Source of the DNA: Enoplosus armatus | Taxonomy: Eukaryota; Chordata; Actinopteri; Centrarchiformes; Enoplosidae | DNA length: 64,000 nucleotides | NCBI RefSeq assembly: GCF_043641665.1 | Contig: NC_092181.1 | Coordinates: 7,433,918 to 7,497,917 of the forward strand | Direction of reading: 5' to 3' | Shown here: piece after piece, positions 19,151-33,900 of the stretch | Numbering within the stretch: position 1 is the first letter of the stretch | How the letters are laid out: every line of letters starts with the position of its first letter | Made by a program: the position numbers and the translations under genes | Notes under the pieces: generated by a model | Database searches by the model: none | What the model saw: only the letters and a program-made list of their open reading frames with translations | Told to the model about the DNA's origin: nothing

Positions 19151-22100
19151 AAAGAGAAAGAGGGTGAGTCAGGGGCTCGCTGACGTCTGTTAGTAAAGTC
19201 CACGTTCTTGATGCTCAGCTTGCAGAGCCCTAACTCTGACTCTGATACTGACAAGAGTGTGTGTCTGTGATGCATGCACCAACACGAGCGCTTGACAAAA
19301 CAGTCGGATGTTGTTGTTAACCGGGACCTCACACGCACACGCACACACACACACACACACGCTGGGGGTTGTTTTCATGTGTTCAATGCCAGATGTTGCT
19401 TGTGATTGTGGAATGTTTCATTTGTCGTCTCCACAAGTCTTAAATGCACGACAACAGCCTCACACCGGCTCTTCCGTCTGCGCTCAGGGTAAAAGCACAC
19501 GTCGTGGTGCTCCAACATGGCCTCCAGTTTTCCTGACATTCTTCGGCAACAGCTTGACTTATGATTACGTCATCCAGAAATGGCGATTCCCCGTGGTCGG
19601 ACAGAGCATGTGGCTTTGTTTTTATGGGAAAATAATCGCGAACCGATTGCTCTGAACATCACTGGATGTGTTGTCGTGCCATTTGAGGGGGAAGAGAGAA
19701 ATGGGAGGAAAGAAGAGATGGAGTTGACTCGCTCGCAGCTCTCTTTAAGAGATTACCAGATAGTCAGGGAAATTGGCTAAAACATTATTAGAATCAGACT
19801 GGCTTGATTAGCATGGCTAGATATTCTCTCTCAGCTAAAGCACTCACAAATGAGTTTTTAGAAATATTTGATCTGGTTAATAATATATCCACCAGAAAGT
19901 ACAGTAATAGTTAAAGAGACTCTGACTCAGACTGTGCAGTTCCCCTCTGCTCTGTGGAGCATTTTAGCGTCTTTTAGCTCACTTTTTTGGCTCACTCGCC
20001 GACTTTGTTTCCAGCAGCAGCATGCAGTTGTTTTCAGCAACCAGCTCTAATAAACCCACTATGTGCTACTTGCCCAGCACCGAATTGGACAGAACTATGA
20101 CTCCAAATGAATGTTGCTGGATGTTTTAACACATTCCCCATATCAACTTTAAAGGGTGATAACACGTCAATGTTGTGTCAACAAATGTGGCCCAAAAGAA
20201 AAATGAATACAGGTTTAATCCACAACGAGGACTTGACTTCCTGAAGATTTACAGGCCCCATATTGTAGAAAGTGAGATGTCCATGTCTTGTTTGATTATA
20301 AAGCAGGTCTAGGTGCTGTATACTAATACTGGGAAAGTATCAAAGCGCTCAGTCCACGGAGAAATGAAACACAACCCGTATTCAGACACTGTGCCTTTAA
20401 ATGAGCCGTCAGGACTTCCGTAAGGTTGTGATGTCACAACTATACAGCCACCACCATCAGCCACGCCCCCCAGCAGGTCATCTGCTCCAGGTACAGCACG
20501 CCCGCCAAGTACAGGGACGCTCATCCACCCGCTCAGTCTGTCTTTAGTTATTGGAGCGCTCTGCTCAGGACGACTCCCCAGGTTTTTGGAGGTTGTTCAG
20601 TTTGTCTAAAACGGCTTGTTTCAGACGGGGGGGGACTGAGGGGCTGCATGAAGGGCCAGAAGGAGATACATAACTGTGAATTATGCAAAGCTACTCTAGT
20701 GGAGTCCCAGAATAAGTATATAGAGCTGAAATGAGCATAAAATGGGACCTTTAGAAATCTTAGAACAATAAAAAACAACTGAGCAGCCAGGCCTACTATA
20801 TGAAGACTTGCATCTTGACTTGCAGTTTGTTTATGAAGACTCGTGACTTGGACTCGCCCTCGAGAAATTGAGACTTGCCCCGAGACTTTCATTGACAGAC
20901 TTGACTTGCCACTTGAATTCGACTTGTCTTGAGTTACTGGAGACTTGACTTGGACTTGGGCCATAAGATTTCAAAACAGCTCTGATATATATATACCATG
21001 CTACATGTCTGTAATATCCCAGTCATTTAGGTTCAACCTGCTACCACTGTTCATCTGCCGTTGCAGTTTATCATCGGGTGCCATAGGTTATTATGGAATA
21101 TTATTTGGGCACAGCTTGGACCTCTTTGGTGGTCTGTTAGTTTTCTTTGAAACATGTCAAAGTGCTTATAGTCAGACTTTCACTTGTAAAATGCAGTGGA
21201 ATAGAAGGCATCCTCTGGAGACCGACCTTTGAAGCAGTCTTTGTAGTAGTTGAAGTTGTTTACATGAGCACATGGCCTTGTCTGTCTTTTAACTTCGTCG
21301 GGGTCCGATATAACATCACTTCAGGACTGTTCTGTCGTGAACAAGTTGAAATGGTACCAAGGGGGCACAGGATGCGCCTGCTGAATAGACTCCCCCCACA
21401 ACCCCTGACCTCCTGCGGCACAGAAGGCATGACTGGCCCATTTCAAAGTGGAAGTGACCACATTTAAAGGAAAGTCGAGGCGTCGGCCTGGTGTGTGGTT
21501 AATAAAGGGCGCTGTTTTGGCAGCAGATACAAAAACTTGGTCTTTCGGGGGGTTCACAAGGACCCCCTGCCAAAGCCTATGAATGGAATTGTCCTGCAGT
21601 TTATTTCACTCTTGTGACATTTTTGTTGGCTTTGCTGTGAAACGGCTTAGAAGAATTTGTGGCTGGCTTTATTGTCATTTGTTAACCTCTCTGGCCGAAC
21701 AGAGAGAATAACTGAGTGTATTAGACAAGCGAGTATATTTAGGCCAGTTGTGGTTCCATGTGGAAAGACTTCACTCCCAGGCAAAGGGAATTTTTCCGAC
21801 ATGACTCTTTGTAGCCAGATCTTTTGCGCTTTCATAGTCTGAAACTATGATGTGCGTCTGTTTTATAGGTTAGTTTAAATATAGTCGTTTAGGCGGGGTT
21901 CACTGCATTTAGTGGCTAGGCCCACATTCTCTGCCCCACCAAGCACTCTGCTCTCTTGCCTTTTTCACTTGACAACTGTGAGACTGGGTCCTGGCTTACC
22001 TCCGAAACTGTAAGTTATTTCTCTCTATTCATATACTATCTACGCGATCGCATATAGTCACTGAATTGTGCTCATATGTTCACGTCATTAGAGAAATTAT

Positions 22101-25100
22101 TCCGTCAGAGGGTGGGGGGGGGGGGGGGGGGTAAGCTGTAAACTTGATATGAATATTCATAACCGTTTCAGATAAACATGATGAAATAATCAGAGGTCCA
22201 ATTTGTTCTGCGGTAAGAATTCATGTTTCTCTCTTTGCTTCTGAGCATGAATAAAACGTTTGTTTTCAAGTCCTGTATCCTCCGTGGGAAAAACAGATGT
22301 ACAAAGTCTTTTCTTGCTATCTGGGACATTCAAGCCCCCAAAGCTTCTTTGAGTTGTTTAGCCCCCCCACGTTTATGAATCAATTTTTAGACTCCTTTGA
22401 AAAGAAAGTTGACATGTCAGAAATGGAGTATTGACACGTGACTGCTGTGGAATGTAAAGAAAATCCAGACTAATTTGTGATCAAGTAAAGGCTCTTGCTT
22501 TTTCACTGAATTATAGAAAGTCTCCTGAATGATATATAGTGTTCATTAAAGGAATTGCTTTTCATTTCAGCAGCAGCTGTGCACTACAACAGTAGTACAT
22601 CTGGTCCGCCTTACACATGTTAGGCCCTTTACAGTCATCTACAGTGAGTTATGCTTCCGACCTCCTCATTGTTCCTAATCCCTCGATACCCATTTTAGTT
22701 TCCAGCACCTTCCTGTTTCCAAATGTAGGCGTGGTTATTGACAGCCGAGTGTTAGAAAATAAAGGGGATCATGCAAATCCTGCCTCTCCATGGGAGCTTT
22801 CATGTTGCTTCCTCGTCCTCCAAATTTCAGCCTTCATTTTGGAATTGCAGCAATGCCTTATTGGTCCAGACATGCCCTGCTGTGCAAAAATGTCTTGCAG
22901 CAATCACAAGATAATGTTTGACTTTTTGTCTCGATTTTTTTTTGTGGTTCTAAAATCCCCACGAGAACATGGAAGATAGAATGGGGCTTTGTGTTAATGT
23001 TGTTATGCTTGGAAATATCTGAATTTGTCTCTAAAGTACAGTAGAACAAAAGGGTAACACTTTAAGTCCTCCTATGTAGTGTTCATAGGAAGTATATACA
23101 CATTTAATACATGGGTTGTAACACTGTAATGAAGGTGTGAGCAGATATAAGTGTTTATTCATGTATTTGACAACAACTAAAACTTCTCATGTGGGCACAC
23201 AAAAGTGGATGCTGGTGTATAAACAGATAATGAATGGCAATATAGTAAAATAATAGTAATGTCTTCATAGGAGAAGTAATAATTGTTGACAAATACTGTT
23301 CATCAATAAACACTTAAAAATGTCCTTATAGCTGCGTAGAACTACATTATAGTGTGTTATAATCCATTTATTGGATGCTTATATAGTGCTAATAAATGCT
23401 AAATAGGGGGATTTGAAGTAAAGTACAAATCCTTGATTGAGGGTTTTTTGGCTGAACTTGTGCCTGCGTGTGCTTGAGCTCCTGAGTCAGCCCATGTGTT
23501 TTTATTTTTGTTTAGTTGTTGCACGAGTGTGTCCCATTCCTCATGAAAAGGTGGAGAAAAAGCAGCTACCATGTAATAATAATAATCAGATATCACAATT
23601 TGTTTACTGCAAGATGTTTCTTCATTTAACTTGAGAGGCAGCAGCTCAGACTGTTGTGATTTACTGGCTGTGTTGAGTGAATAGAGTCTATTTTGGGGAC
23701 TGGGGATGGGGGGGGGGCATTGGGTTTAAGCTTGATATTTTGGGCATGGGCAGACCATGGATGGTTGTTGGTTGTGTTTTCCACTGTGGTTGCCATCACA
23801 TACCCATCTGCTTCTGAGGTTTGGATCTTTTCACTAAGTCCACATCTTCCAGCCTGGCTCCTATCTTATACCTCAGCTCAGCACAGATTTGCTTCTGAGT
23901 CGAATTAAGTGGCCTAGAGGCATGATGGGCGGACGACACTCTGGCATACCGTCGAGGTCAGAGGAGTTTATAGAGCACACAGCCACATAGTAGAGTTGGA
24001 GTAAATTCCACACAGATTTTTTGACTGATGTGCTGCATACACACTGGAGCCTGACCGATAACTCGACCAGGCCGATATATATATATATAGCTGATATTGG
24101 TTCATCACAGGTGTATCTGTATGAGCGTATATCTTGGCTGATAAGTGAGAAGAAATTGCAGTACAGAAATACCAAAGACATGTTCGAACAAGAGTTTACT
24201 GCCATGCTAATGGCTCCGTGAGGCTGTACTTAGGCACAGCAGGGCATTGAGCTAAATGCTAACATCAGCATGCTAACATGCCAATGTTTAGCAGGTATAA
24301 TGCGTACCATGTTGGTAATCGTAGTTTAGCATGTTAACATTTGCTAATTAGCATTAAACACAAAGTACAACTGAGGCTGATGGAAAGTCAGTAGTTTTGT
24401 CATAAACAAATGGAAAAAAAAAATGACTAGGATTCCTCCTCTGGGCACCATGGATACAAGTACCACATTTCATGGCAATCCATCCAGTAGCTGTTGAGAC
24501 AATTAACAAAAAACCTCATGGTGGCACTACAGGAAAAGTCAGGGGATCACCAAAATCCAAAGGATTCATCCACTGGGGACCATGAATGTGTGTCCCAAAG
24601 TTCATGACAATGTTGTCACGACTGGGCAAGGAAAAAATGAACCCTAAAAAAATCACTCCTAAGGAACGGAGGAAAAACACTAACATGAAAATGCAAGAAA
24701 ACAAAAGGAGCTAAACTAACAAAGTTAACAACAGAAAATCACTCCTGAAAAGTGGAGGAACTGGGAAAAAAAACGGTAACTTAACGTAAATGACGAGACA
24801 TGACAAATGTATTCAATTATTGTTGGGATGTTGTTGATAGTGTGGATGAACATGAATATTAACTAATATATCGTCATGTTTTTGGCACATTGGCATTACT
24901 ACCACATACACAAACTAGCTCTGACAAGTGCTGGGGCAGCCCCTCATTTCACTCCGAGGCATATCTTGTCATTTAGATAAGTCGCTATCAGTGTGGACTG
25001 GTATGCGCTAACAACATAAAGATATTTTGGGTATTCGTGCCAGTGAAGTCAAGTCTGGCCTTTACACAAGGCTTTGGAAGCTAGGAGGAAGCCCCACGTG

Positions 25101-28100
25101 ACTTGAGGACACCTCAGTCACCAGTTAACTCACTTTTCCATGTGGGCCTTTTCAGTTTTCTGAAATGAATCTCTTGTCTTTAAGAGATGCTTTGTTAATG
25201 AGCAGTAAAAAGAGCTATTTGCTAAACTCCCTGTTATGCAAAAGTCACAGTCACTTGGAAACATTGCTGATTGAGGACTATAAGCCATTATTATTTTTTT
25301 TTTTACTTTTTTGATTTAGTACCCCAGGGAGCACATTTTCATAGCAATGAATGCCAAAGCTAATCACGTTTGTGACACCGTAACATGTAAAGAACAAGTT
25401 TGTCAGTGTAGTGTGACAGTCGCAGCGTCTGGATGCCAGTAGCTGTGTTTGCATGGGAGACAACATGCTGCGGTGGCTCCTTGCCAGCAGCAGCTGAGCC
25501 CCTTCCAGCAGCAACGAGGCCTTTTAACACCCGGCTTTGTTGTGGAACCTCTTTTGTTTCAAGCTGCTGCCCTTCATACGTCAACGTCAGGGTCTTTCAC
25601 TCGACCTCATTCATCTGGGCTCTGCACTGGAGGCTCTTGGCAGGTACAGAGAGGTTGGAGTGACAGTGTAAGATCAGTCAGAAAGATGGAGCCTGCTGGA
25701 ATAAGGAGCAGGAATGGCTCACCAGGGAAACACGCTGCCTTTATTCAGTCTGAATGCTATATGGGGCAAAGTCAATCGTTTCTGTGTTCACGGCGGCTTG
25801 ATGCTAAGTGGATTTCTATTTGCGTTGTGTCTGGGCCACTTAGCTGGAATGCCTTGGCTGAGTGACAACATCTTGTTGTATTGCAAATCACTTGATAATG
25901 GCTATTTTAGCTGTATGTTGAGACGTGTACAGCTTAGAAGTGCCGGGTACAAAATATATACGGAAACACCATAAACTCTTTTTGTACAGGTTGTTGTGAT
26001 CTGCCAACCACAATGTATTCTAAATAAAAGTCTTGAGTACACAAGATGAAGGCAAAGATGGAACCCCAGTCAAGATTTACATATTCAATACATAGCGTCA
26101 CAAGGTGATTTAGTACACAAAAAAGTGAAGCTCTTAATGGTTAGTATTTGTTGACACTCACCCACCCATATTCATTCATCTCTATGGCAATTTGAGTCTG
26201 TCCTCACAACAAAGACAACAGCATCTGTTCATCCACGAGGGAAACAAAGTTAGAATTAGAACAATATAAGCTTTAAAAATGTACCCCATACATAATATCT
26301 ATAAGAATATCAAAACAAAGTTTACACATAACACATAAAACATGACATAGAAACACATAAAAACACTGCAACAAAAGAATAAAAGTACTTAACGAACCAC
26401 ATAAACAATTCGAAATGGCAAAACCCATAAACAGAATAAAAACTAGAACCAGATGAAATCAGGGGAAGGCACTGCGATTAAAGTATGAGCAGGTAACTCG
26501 GTGTAATTTCCCCCCACAAATGCTTGTAGCCTAACATAATAAAATAACTTATCCACTTGAGTAATTTCCCACCTGCTCTTAACGTCTCTGATGGAATATT
26601 CCTGGCCTCTGGTTACCTTGGTTATCTATGTTCCATTAGATGAGAGATGATGGCGGCATCACTTGCCTCCTCTTGACGGATAAATGGACTCCATCTCAAT
26701 CTTATCAGGCCTCTCAGGGCTGCAGCAGTGCTTCAGCCAAGGTGAAAGGCCAGTGGGTCAGTGTGCTGACAGAGGAGGGATGATGTCACCATCTACCGTA
26801 CTAGTGTCAGCCACTGACAGATTATTTATGAGTGCGTGTCATCGAATGTTCATTTTGGGTTGGCACTAGAAGCACATGTGTATGCCATCGCAATGAATTT
26901 ATTGGCATCTGTTGTTTCAATCAGTTGTCACCGCTTAGTCGATTGGCAGCAAATTGTTGACGATGTAATCGATTAATCGTCATTTGTCAAGAAAGAATGG
27001 CAAACATTCGCTAGTTGCATCTTCCTGAATGTGAGGATTTGTTGATTTATGTGGTTGTAGGTGAATATCTTTGGGCTTTGCACTGTTGGTTGGACAAAAA
27101 AAAATAGTTGTGGCCCAAGTTTTAACTTTGCCTTCCTTCTCTTCACAGGTTTATCTCATCAATGTCACCTACTCTGACAACAGCTCCCACATCATCTACA
27201 GGAGATACAGCAAATTCTTTGACCTACAGGTAATCCTCCTCAGTCACTCATGCGCTCCCCCCACATGCTCGGTGCGGGGCGTGTTTGTGTCGCAAACCCT
27301 AATTCCATTGCTGCTGATGCATTTTGAACACGTCAACCCTGTGAACTTGCAGCATTGTTTTGTATAGATTAATGTGTAAGCCTCGCGACTGTTTACTGCC
27401 GCCGTGTCCGCGCCCGTGTTCTCCACACCTCGTCGCCTCGATGAATCAATGTGTGTCTTAGTAATTGGTCGGGGAGCAGGGGAGACATGGTTTGTATCCC
27501 TTAGCCTTGTAGAGATGCAGCGATGCACTGCATCTCTCTCTCTCTCGGCTCTCTTTATATCTCTACCCTCCCCCCCCCCTTCTTTCATCCCCTCTTCTTC
27601 CTCTCTCTCTCATCTCATCTCTGCCTTACCCTCAAAACGTCAGGGAGCTGACAGGCCTTTTTTATAATACAAGCAAGAAATCCACAGGGAAGTCAATTTA
27701 ATGTACCATGCTGTACAGTGGGTCGCCGTTTCTCCAGTGCAGGCTGCTCTGATTGGTGGGTTCTTTAGATATAGCGGGGTAGGTCTTTTTCTGTTGTCTT
27801 GACTTGGCTACTCTCATGTTTATAGTGTCAGGTTCTCTCTTGTGGACTCTTCTGAATTTATTTTGGAACGGAGCAGGAGTTGCAGTGAAAACCCTGCCCT
27901 GTGTCTCGCAGATTTACTATTCCATGCTGACAGAATTCTTGTGTGCATTTATGCCCCCCATGCCCTCGGCCCGCTGCAAGCTGATACTATATGTATATTG
28001 CACCAGAGGTCTCCGGGTCACTAGTAAATATGAAGGGGCCATAGTGAGAAAGTTACAGGGGGCGCATCTCAATAGCCCCAGTGTGCTGGAGTCCAGAAGA

Positions 28101-30950
28101 AAAAAGCCTCAATCAGTGGAGGAAAGGTCCTTTCTGAAAGGTCCCATTGATAACCAGTGGGCCAGTGCGAGGTGGAAAATAGAACCCCCCCCCCCTTGCA
28201 ACTGATTACTGCCAATGTGGAATAAAAGACAGAGGTAGAATAATAATAACAGAAAAGCAAGCGGAGTATGCCTGAACGTTCCTCCGCTCTGGAAAAGTCA
28301 TGGGTAGGTGGAGTGGATATGTGTCTTCCTCCTGATATTCAGCCCCTCGTGTGGTCTGCAAATTGCTTGGGAGGAAACTAATGAACCTTAATGGTTCATG
28401 GATGGCCTGGCACAAAAATCACTCCCTGTCAACTGCGGCAGGATTGATTTTGTTTGCTTTGTCAGACGGCACTGGGGGCCAAAGTTTGTCAGAGTCCTGA
28501 CGGCCCGGCTGCCGTGAAGTGAGATCCATCGTGGAAATCCCTTGCTACATATTTCTAGGATTTACCAGATGCCCCTTTTGAAACGCGCTGCAATATATCA
28601 CCACCAGCGCTTCACGTCTTACTTTGCCTGGCTCTTTGATGTTTTCATTTGCACTGTGACACTCATGAATAAAACTACCACTGGCAATACTGACAGACCA
28701 GCTTTCTAATACTCAGTAATCCTCTATCTCTGCCAGTATATGGGCCGAAAGTGAAGTTCTCTCTGCTAGCCTCTGATCTTGCTAGATTCCTTTGATGGTC
28801 CTGTTTGATCCCATTGTTTTTCCGAGCAACCCGGAGCCTCTCCTGTCCAAACATTTCTCCCGTGCTGCTCTCAGCGGCCCCGCTAACCCGGCGGGAGAGA
28901 AACATGGACGGTCGCTCTGAAACTGTCGGAGGGCGCTTTAACCAAAGCTTTGGCAAAGGCCACTGGGGGATTTCAAGAGTATTTCCTAGTAATATCCAGA
29001 ACAGGCTGTCTTCCTGGAAACATGCTGGCCCTGGTTCTGGGCTGGCGCGAAGAAATGAGAGGGGCCACAGATGTTGCTTTGACTGACTTTGCCTAGGTTT
29101 TGTCCCGAAAAGCCAACTCTTTATGTTTCTACGTTTGATGTACTGGATGTAGCAGTGACCATCCAAATTCCATCTGTCTCTCTCTGTATTACCCTTAAAA
29201 AGCTTTACACGTGCTACACCTCCTGGAAAATGATGAATTTGAATGGATCCAATCACTTGTCCCTCAGTTCCAAAGTGCCTCTGCCAGCGTGAAGCCAGTG
29301 ATGTCGAGAATGTGTTAAGGTAAAAATAATAGGAGCCATGTTAGTGATATTTAGTGGCCCTCTGTGAAAAAGAAGTCATTTACGGCTAATAGTATGAATA
29401 TATTAATGCAAAATGTTGCCGGAATTGCCCTGTGGGGAGCCATTTTGTCTGTGCACTTTTACTCTGTTAAGAGTGGGTTGGATCTCACACTGTCCACTTC
29501 TTTGGGGAGAGAGTAGCACCTTTCTCTCTGCCGTCTTTCCATTAGTCTTTTATTTGACGGTTGTTTGGGGGGTGGAAGGTTGGACTTTTTCTGTTACTGG
29601 CTAACAGTCTACATACTTCAATTACAGGCAGGGAGCGAGGAAGACAAAAGCAGACCAAGACAGACACATACACATCATCACATATATATGTCACCGAAAT
29701 ACTCAGAACACCTCATTCATTCGCTATTATCCATCTCCACACCCGTAGATATTTTCTGCCTCCCACACCCACCTGTTCTCTTTTAGTTTGTCCACTAAAG
29801 AACAGCTCATCTTCCTTGTCAGGATGTGACCGGCTCTTCCTGGCTGCTCTGCTGAGCACTGATGTGGTTTTGTCTCAGCCAGACCTGACCTAGTGAGTCA
29901 AACCGTGTGTCCCTCTGTCAGAAGTTACTCACCAGAAGGGAGGAAATCAGGACAGGGAGGGGAACAACAGGTCAGCCGGAGGACCAGTGGAGCAATGGGG
30001 AGTTGGATGATGAGGATGATGATGATTGTGGCGGTGATAATGAGGCAGAGGAGGACAGTGATGAAAGATACGAAAGGGATTATGGTAATGAGGATGACAG
30101 CAATACTAGAGGCGTTGATGATTAAGATTCAGGCTGCTGATGCTGACGACACTGATGATGCGGATGGAAGAAATGGAAGATACTGTGGGTTTCTTCAGGG
30201 TCGCTTGGTACAAAGAAGCCTTCATGCGCATGTTTCAGGAACCTCTGAGGAGTGGGTGATTGTGCCCCGGGTGTCCTTGGGCCCCGAGCAAAGTTGGTAT
30301 ATTTAAAGCTGCGGCATGGCGCACCATCTGAAAGAAGGACACACTCTGACTCACGCTTTTTTTATTTTTTTTACGAGGGCCTTTGGTTTGTATTCCGCCC
30401 GCATGCACACACAAACACACACAAACCCTCTCTTTTCTTTTTCCAAGTCTGCCCTCGTATGAGCTCCCCTACAGCAACTGAATATTCAGTTCGGGGAGAT
30501 TTTAACGTTGCATCTCTGCGACGTTCCTTAGCTCAGTGTGCCTTTAACGAACCAACAGATGATATTAGTCTGGTTTGCTCAGAGAGTCAGTCTCAAGGTC
30601 GATATGCAGTCCTTTTTGGAAATAGCTTCACGGACACTAGCAGCGGGCTCTCGGCAAACAGCATGTTATGTTCGGCACAGAAAATTATACAGAAGCTGTG
30701 GTCAAAGCGCTTAAAAGGAAGGTCACTGAATTGGGAATCTCTAACCTCTAAGTGGGCTGTTTGATGGAAACATATGTCTAGACCACAAGGCATTATCGGT
30801 ATGCCATGCTCGAGGATAAATTGCTGAATAGCCAGGCCACTAGCTCAGCCTGTTTGCCCTTGAGGTGTCCTGTGGATGTACTGTAACTCAACTGGATGAG
30901 GGAGCCCATTGTTTCAGGTCGAGGATAAAGAGCTGTTTTCTTTGATTTAT

Positions 30951-30989
<39 letters not shown>

Positions 30990-33900
30990 AGAGAGAAGAG
31001 CAGGAAACATACTTTTCAGCCCCTGACGAGAGGCAGAGGAAGGACACCTACACGCCAAACACAGGACCTGTTCTTGTGAGTTACAATCGGGCACTTGACA
31101 GGATGGCCCAGGCCAGGTCCTCACTGGAGTTGGGAGCAAGGGGGTTGGCGGGGGGGTGTATGCAGTGTTTCCCACAGCCACGGCGAAGGGATCAGGAGAG
31201 TGGGCTAATTTTAGGATGAATGAGCACAGTTCAGCCGTTTGTGGGACATTTCCATGGCTCAGAAACCGCACCAGTGTGACTGGGACGTATTCAGGGAATC
31301 AGACAGACAGAAAGAGGAATAGAGAAGCGTGGACAGTTGACAGAGGAAACATGTAGAATGAATGTAGGATAGTAGCCACAAGAAAAAGAGATATCATTTG
31401 ATGAAAACGTTCACAGGAAAATGTGAATAGAAAAACCCAAAAAAACATATTCTAGAGAACTTGAAAACCATCTATGCTGAATGCAGCGCTGCAGGCGACT
31501 TCATCTAAAAGCAAGATAAAGGGGGCTTGTAAAACCGAACTGGTTGCCAAAATAAACATTATCAACTAGAAAGCAGAGAGAGAGCATATGCCTCTGACTA
31601 GGCTGCGCGGTTTGTTAATTTAATGGTACGAAAGGTTTTGAATTTTGTGTTCAGCAGGCTGTCTAGTTCTGAATGCAGTGGTTCTTGACTAAATGGCAAA
31701 AACGTGGAGAAATGTTAGAAATCCTTTCCACACCAAAAAGCAGTGAAGTAGTCCATGACCTGTGGCCTGACTTTGCAAACAGACGTTTGCTAGCTAGGCG
31801 AAGAAACGTATATTAACAATGGATCAGATGACGTGGGCAATATGGTACGGGCTGCTAGTAGTGACGAACCCACAGCGAATTCCCTGCCGAGGTTCTCCTC
31901 CAGCAGCGAATCAGCCGACTGATTAGCGACCAGCTAGTAAACACAGCGGGGCATTTAGCAGCTAAAGAACCAAATACGCCCCTCAAGACTTGGTGGAGAC
32001 CAAAATACACACATGAATGCTAATGTTGCCCTGTGTCTGCTGGACGTGTCAATAGGCGATTGCTTGCAAATGGTACAATAACTTGAGGTGATTATATGTC
32101 AGGGTTGTTTTCAGCTTGTTCCGCTGCCCCCAGGTGGCCAAATATACAATGCGGATTTTTAAAAATCTCTTTGCGTTTGCAGGTTAGTCATTTAGCAGAC
32201 ATTTTCAGATTCCAGTTCAACATTGCTATGCAGAAAACAATGGATGTTCTGCCATGGATTTATTCCACTTAACCCCCCCCTCTCCATGGCTGGAGTGCGG
32301 GGCTTATTTCAACGCTACGCAGTACACCAAGAAAAGGCTGAGACTATGAGATTTGACCGCCAGATCCCAGCCGGATCTGGCGGTCAAATCTCATAAGCCG
32401 GGCACATTTGAATCACCCGAAGAAGATGCTGGTCTGACATTGGCTCAATTCCAATTTGTCTGCTATTTCGCCACACAGCGAATACCAAACCTTCTATTCA
32501 GAATGATTTACACGGAGTGAAGAAGTCGTTTTTAGATCACCGACATGAAACACAGTCAACAGTAAGAAAAGCATGAGTCACGGCCACAGTGCGTTGTAGT
32601 AGATCGATGCAGCGATCGCTCTTAAGTTAGAGGCTCTTGCCTTTGCTACATTGATCCCATGTGTGCGTATGGAGTGCTGAGGTTGGCCTCCTCAAGTGTG
32701 TGCAGGAGAGGGGAGGTGCTGTTCCTCTGTGTGGAAGGGCATGAAGGCGGAGGATGGGGGTTCATGTTGAAGTGCATGTCAGGTATTCTCAATTTTCACG
32801 TCTTTCTTTGTGACCCCCTCCTCTGCTGACTTCTGCTGTTGGCGATTACCATGTTATTTGATGAAGTATATTCCCCCTGTTTGCTTCCGCTGCCTGTTAT
32901 CTGGAGATGTATGTGGCGGCTGACAGACTTCCGCTATTGCTCTCTATCCATCTCTGTCTTGCCCCCCCCCCCCCCCCGCACTCGGCCTGGCCGGCCCTCG
33001 TGTTTCTGCTCAGCTCAAGGTCTCCTCCACCCGAATGGGATGGCGAGGAGAGTGGATGAAAACTTCGGAGCGCTTTGTGCTCCCAGTGATCTGCGGCAGC
33101 TGTGCCTCACACTGAGCTTTGAGAGGCTGCTCAAGGTTTTTTGCTTTTTCATTACATTTCGAGCCGAGCCTCCGCCGCCTTTGCTCACCATGTGATAAAT
33201 CACACGGTATTCATTTTAGACTCCTAATGTTATTCAGAGAGGGCAGGGTTGTGTTTTCTGTGTATCTGGAATGACTGAAGGACAGATGTTATCAGCGGAT
33301 AAAAAACGAGTATGAAACTGCATGAAGTGCATTCATGGATGAACAATAATAACGTGTTCATATGTCAGTTGTAGCTCTTACATACATTTGAACATCAACA
33401 TGTCCTAAATAGTCACTTTTTAACGTGTAGCTTCTGAAAATGCCCACTAATGTTAGTATCAAAACCTTCTGCCATCCCCCGTAAAACATTTACAAAGTTA
33501 AAATATTTGAAATTGTGGTTTGCTAGCTTTAGAAGGCCAGAAACATTTTTTCTTGCTTGGAAACAAAACAATTGTCCATAAAGGATTTATATCAAGTGCT
33601 GCTCTTTTGTTCCGTTTCTGACCGCTTGATAGCTACAGTGTGTTACAACTTAACACAATAAATGTCCAAAAGGCAATGCCAGTATGTTTAGTAACCTACC
33701 TGGCACTATCTGTGTTCTCCCGATGCCTGCAACCCCACCCACCTGGCATTCCCAACATGTTGAAGAATAAAATAGACTGCCTCTGCTTATCTACAGTATC
33801 GGCGGTAATGGCCAGTCCCGGTCCGGCCAATGCCCTGCCTCACCTCTCTGTCTGTAGGTTAATGAACAGCGATTGGGTAAACAGCAGGCTGGACAGGACA

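Larger units (their letters stand above)
15247..27148 (+). other. sh3pxd2a intron 1 (11.9 kb)
   Basis: No coding exon was recognised. It holds microsatellites, four MITE-like repeats (17.6, 20.2, 23.05 and 24.2 kb), a GACTTG minisatellite, and a G18 run at 22114-22131. The proximal 300 bp (about 15430-15600) stays CpG-rich. Confidence 0.75.

Noticed and set aside
25449..25865. 138-codon open frame in intron 1
   Set aside because: No homology recognised; overlapping frames of similar length suggest composition only.
28675..29256. 193-codon minus-strand open frame, the longest outside repeats and known genes
   Set aside because: It has no recognisable domain, its composition is like the intron, and there are no splice signals or promoter context. 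It is a plausible chance frame in 64 kb.
29907..30125. Acidic Asp/Glu-rich 72-codon frame
   Set aside because: It is explained by the degenerate GAT trinucleotide stretch.
30252..30764. 170-codon plus-strand open frame in intron 2
   Set aside because: No family resemblance, and it crosses T-rich and CA-rich low-complexity sequence.
32124..32140. Possible second CTCF-like site (CTGCCCCCAGGTGGCCA)
   Set aside because: Only about 12 of 15 positions fit, and the string resembles a repeat-borne motif.
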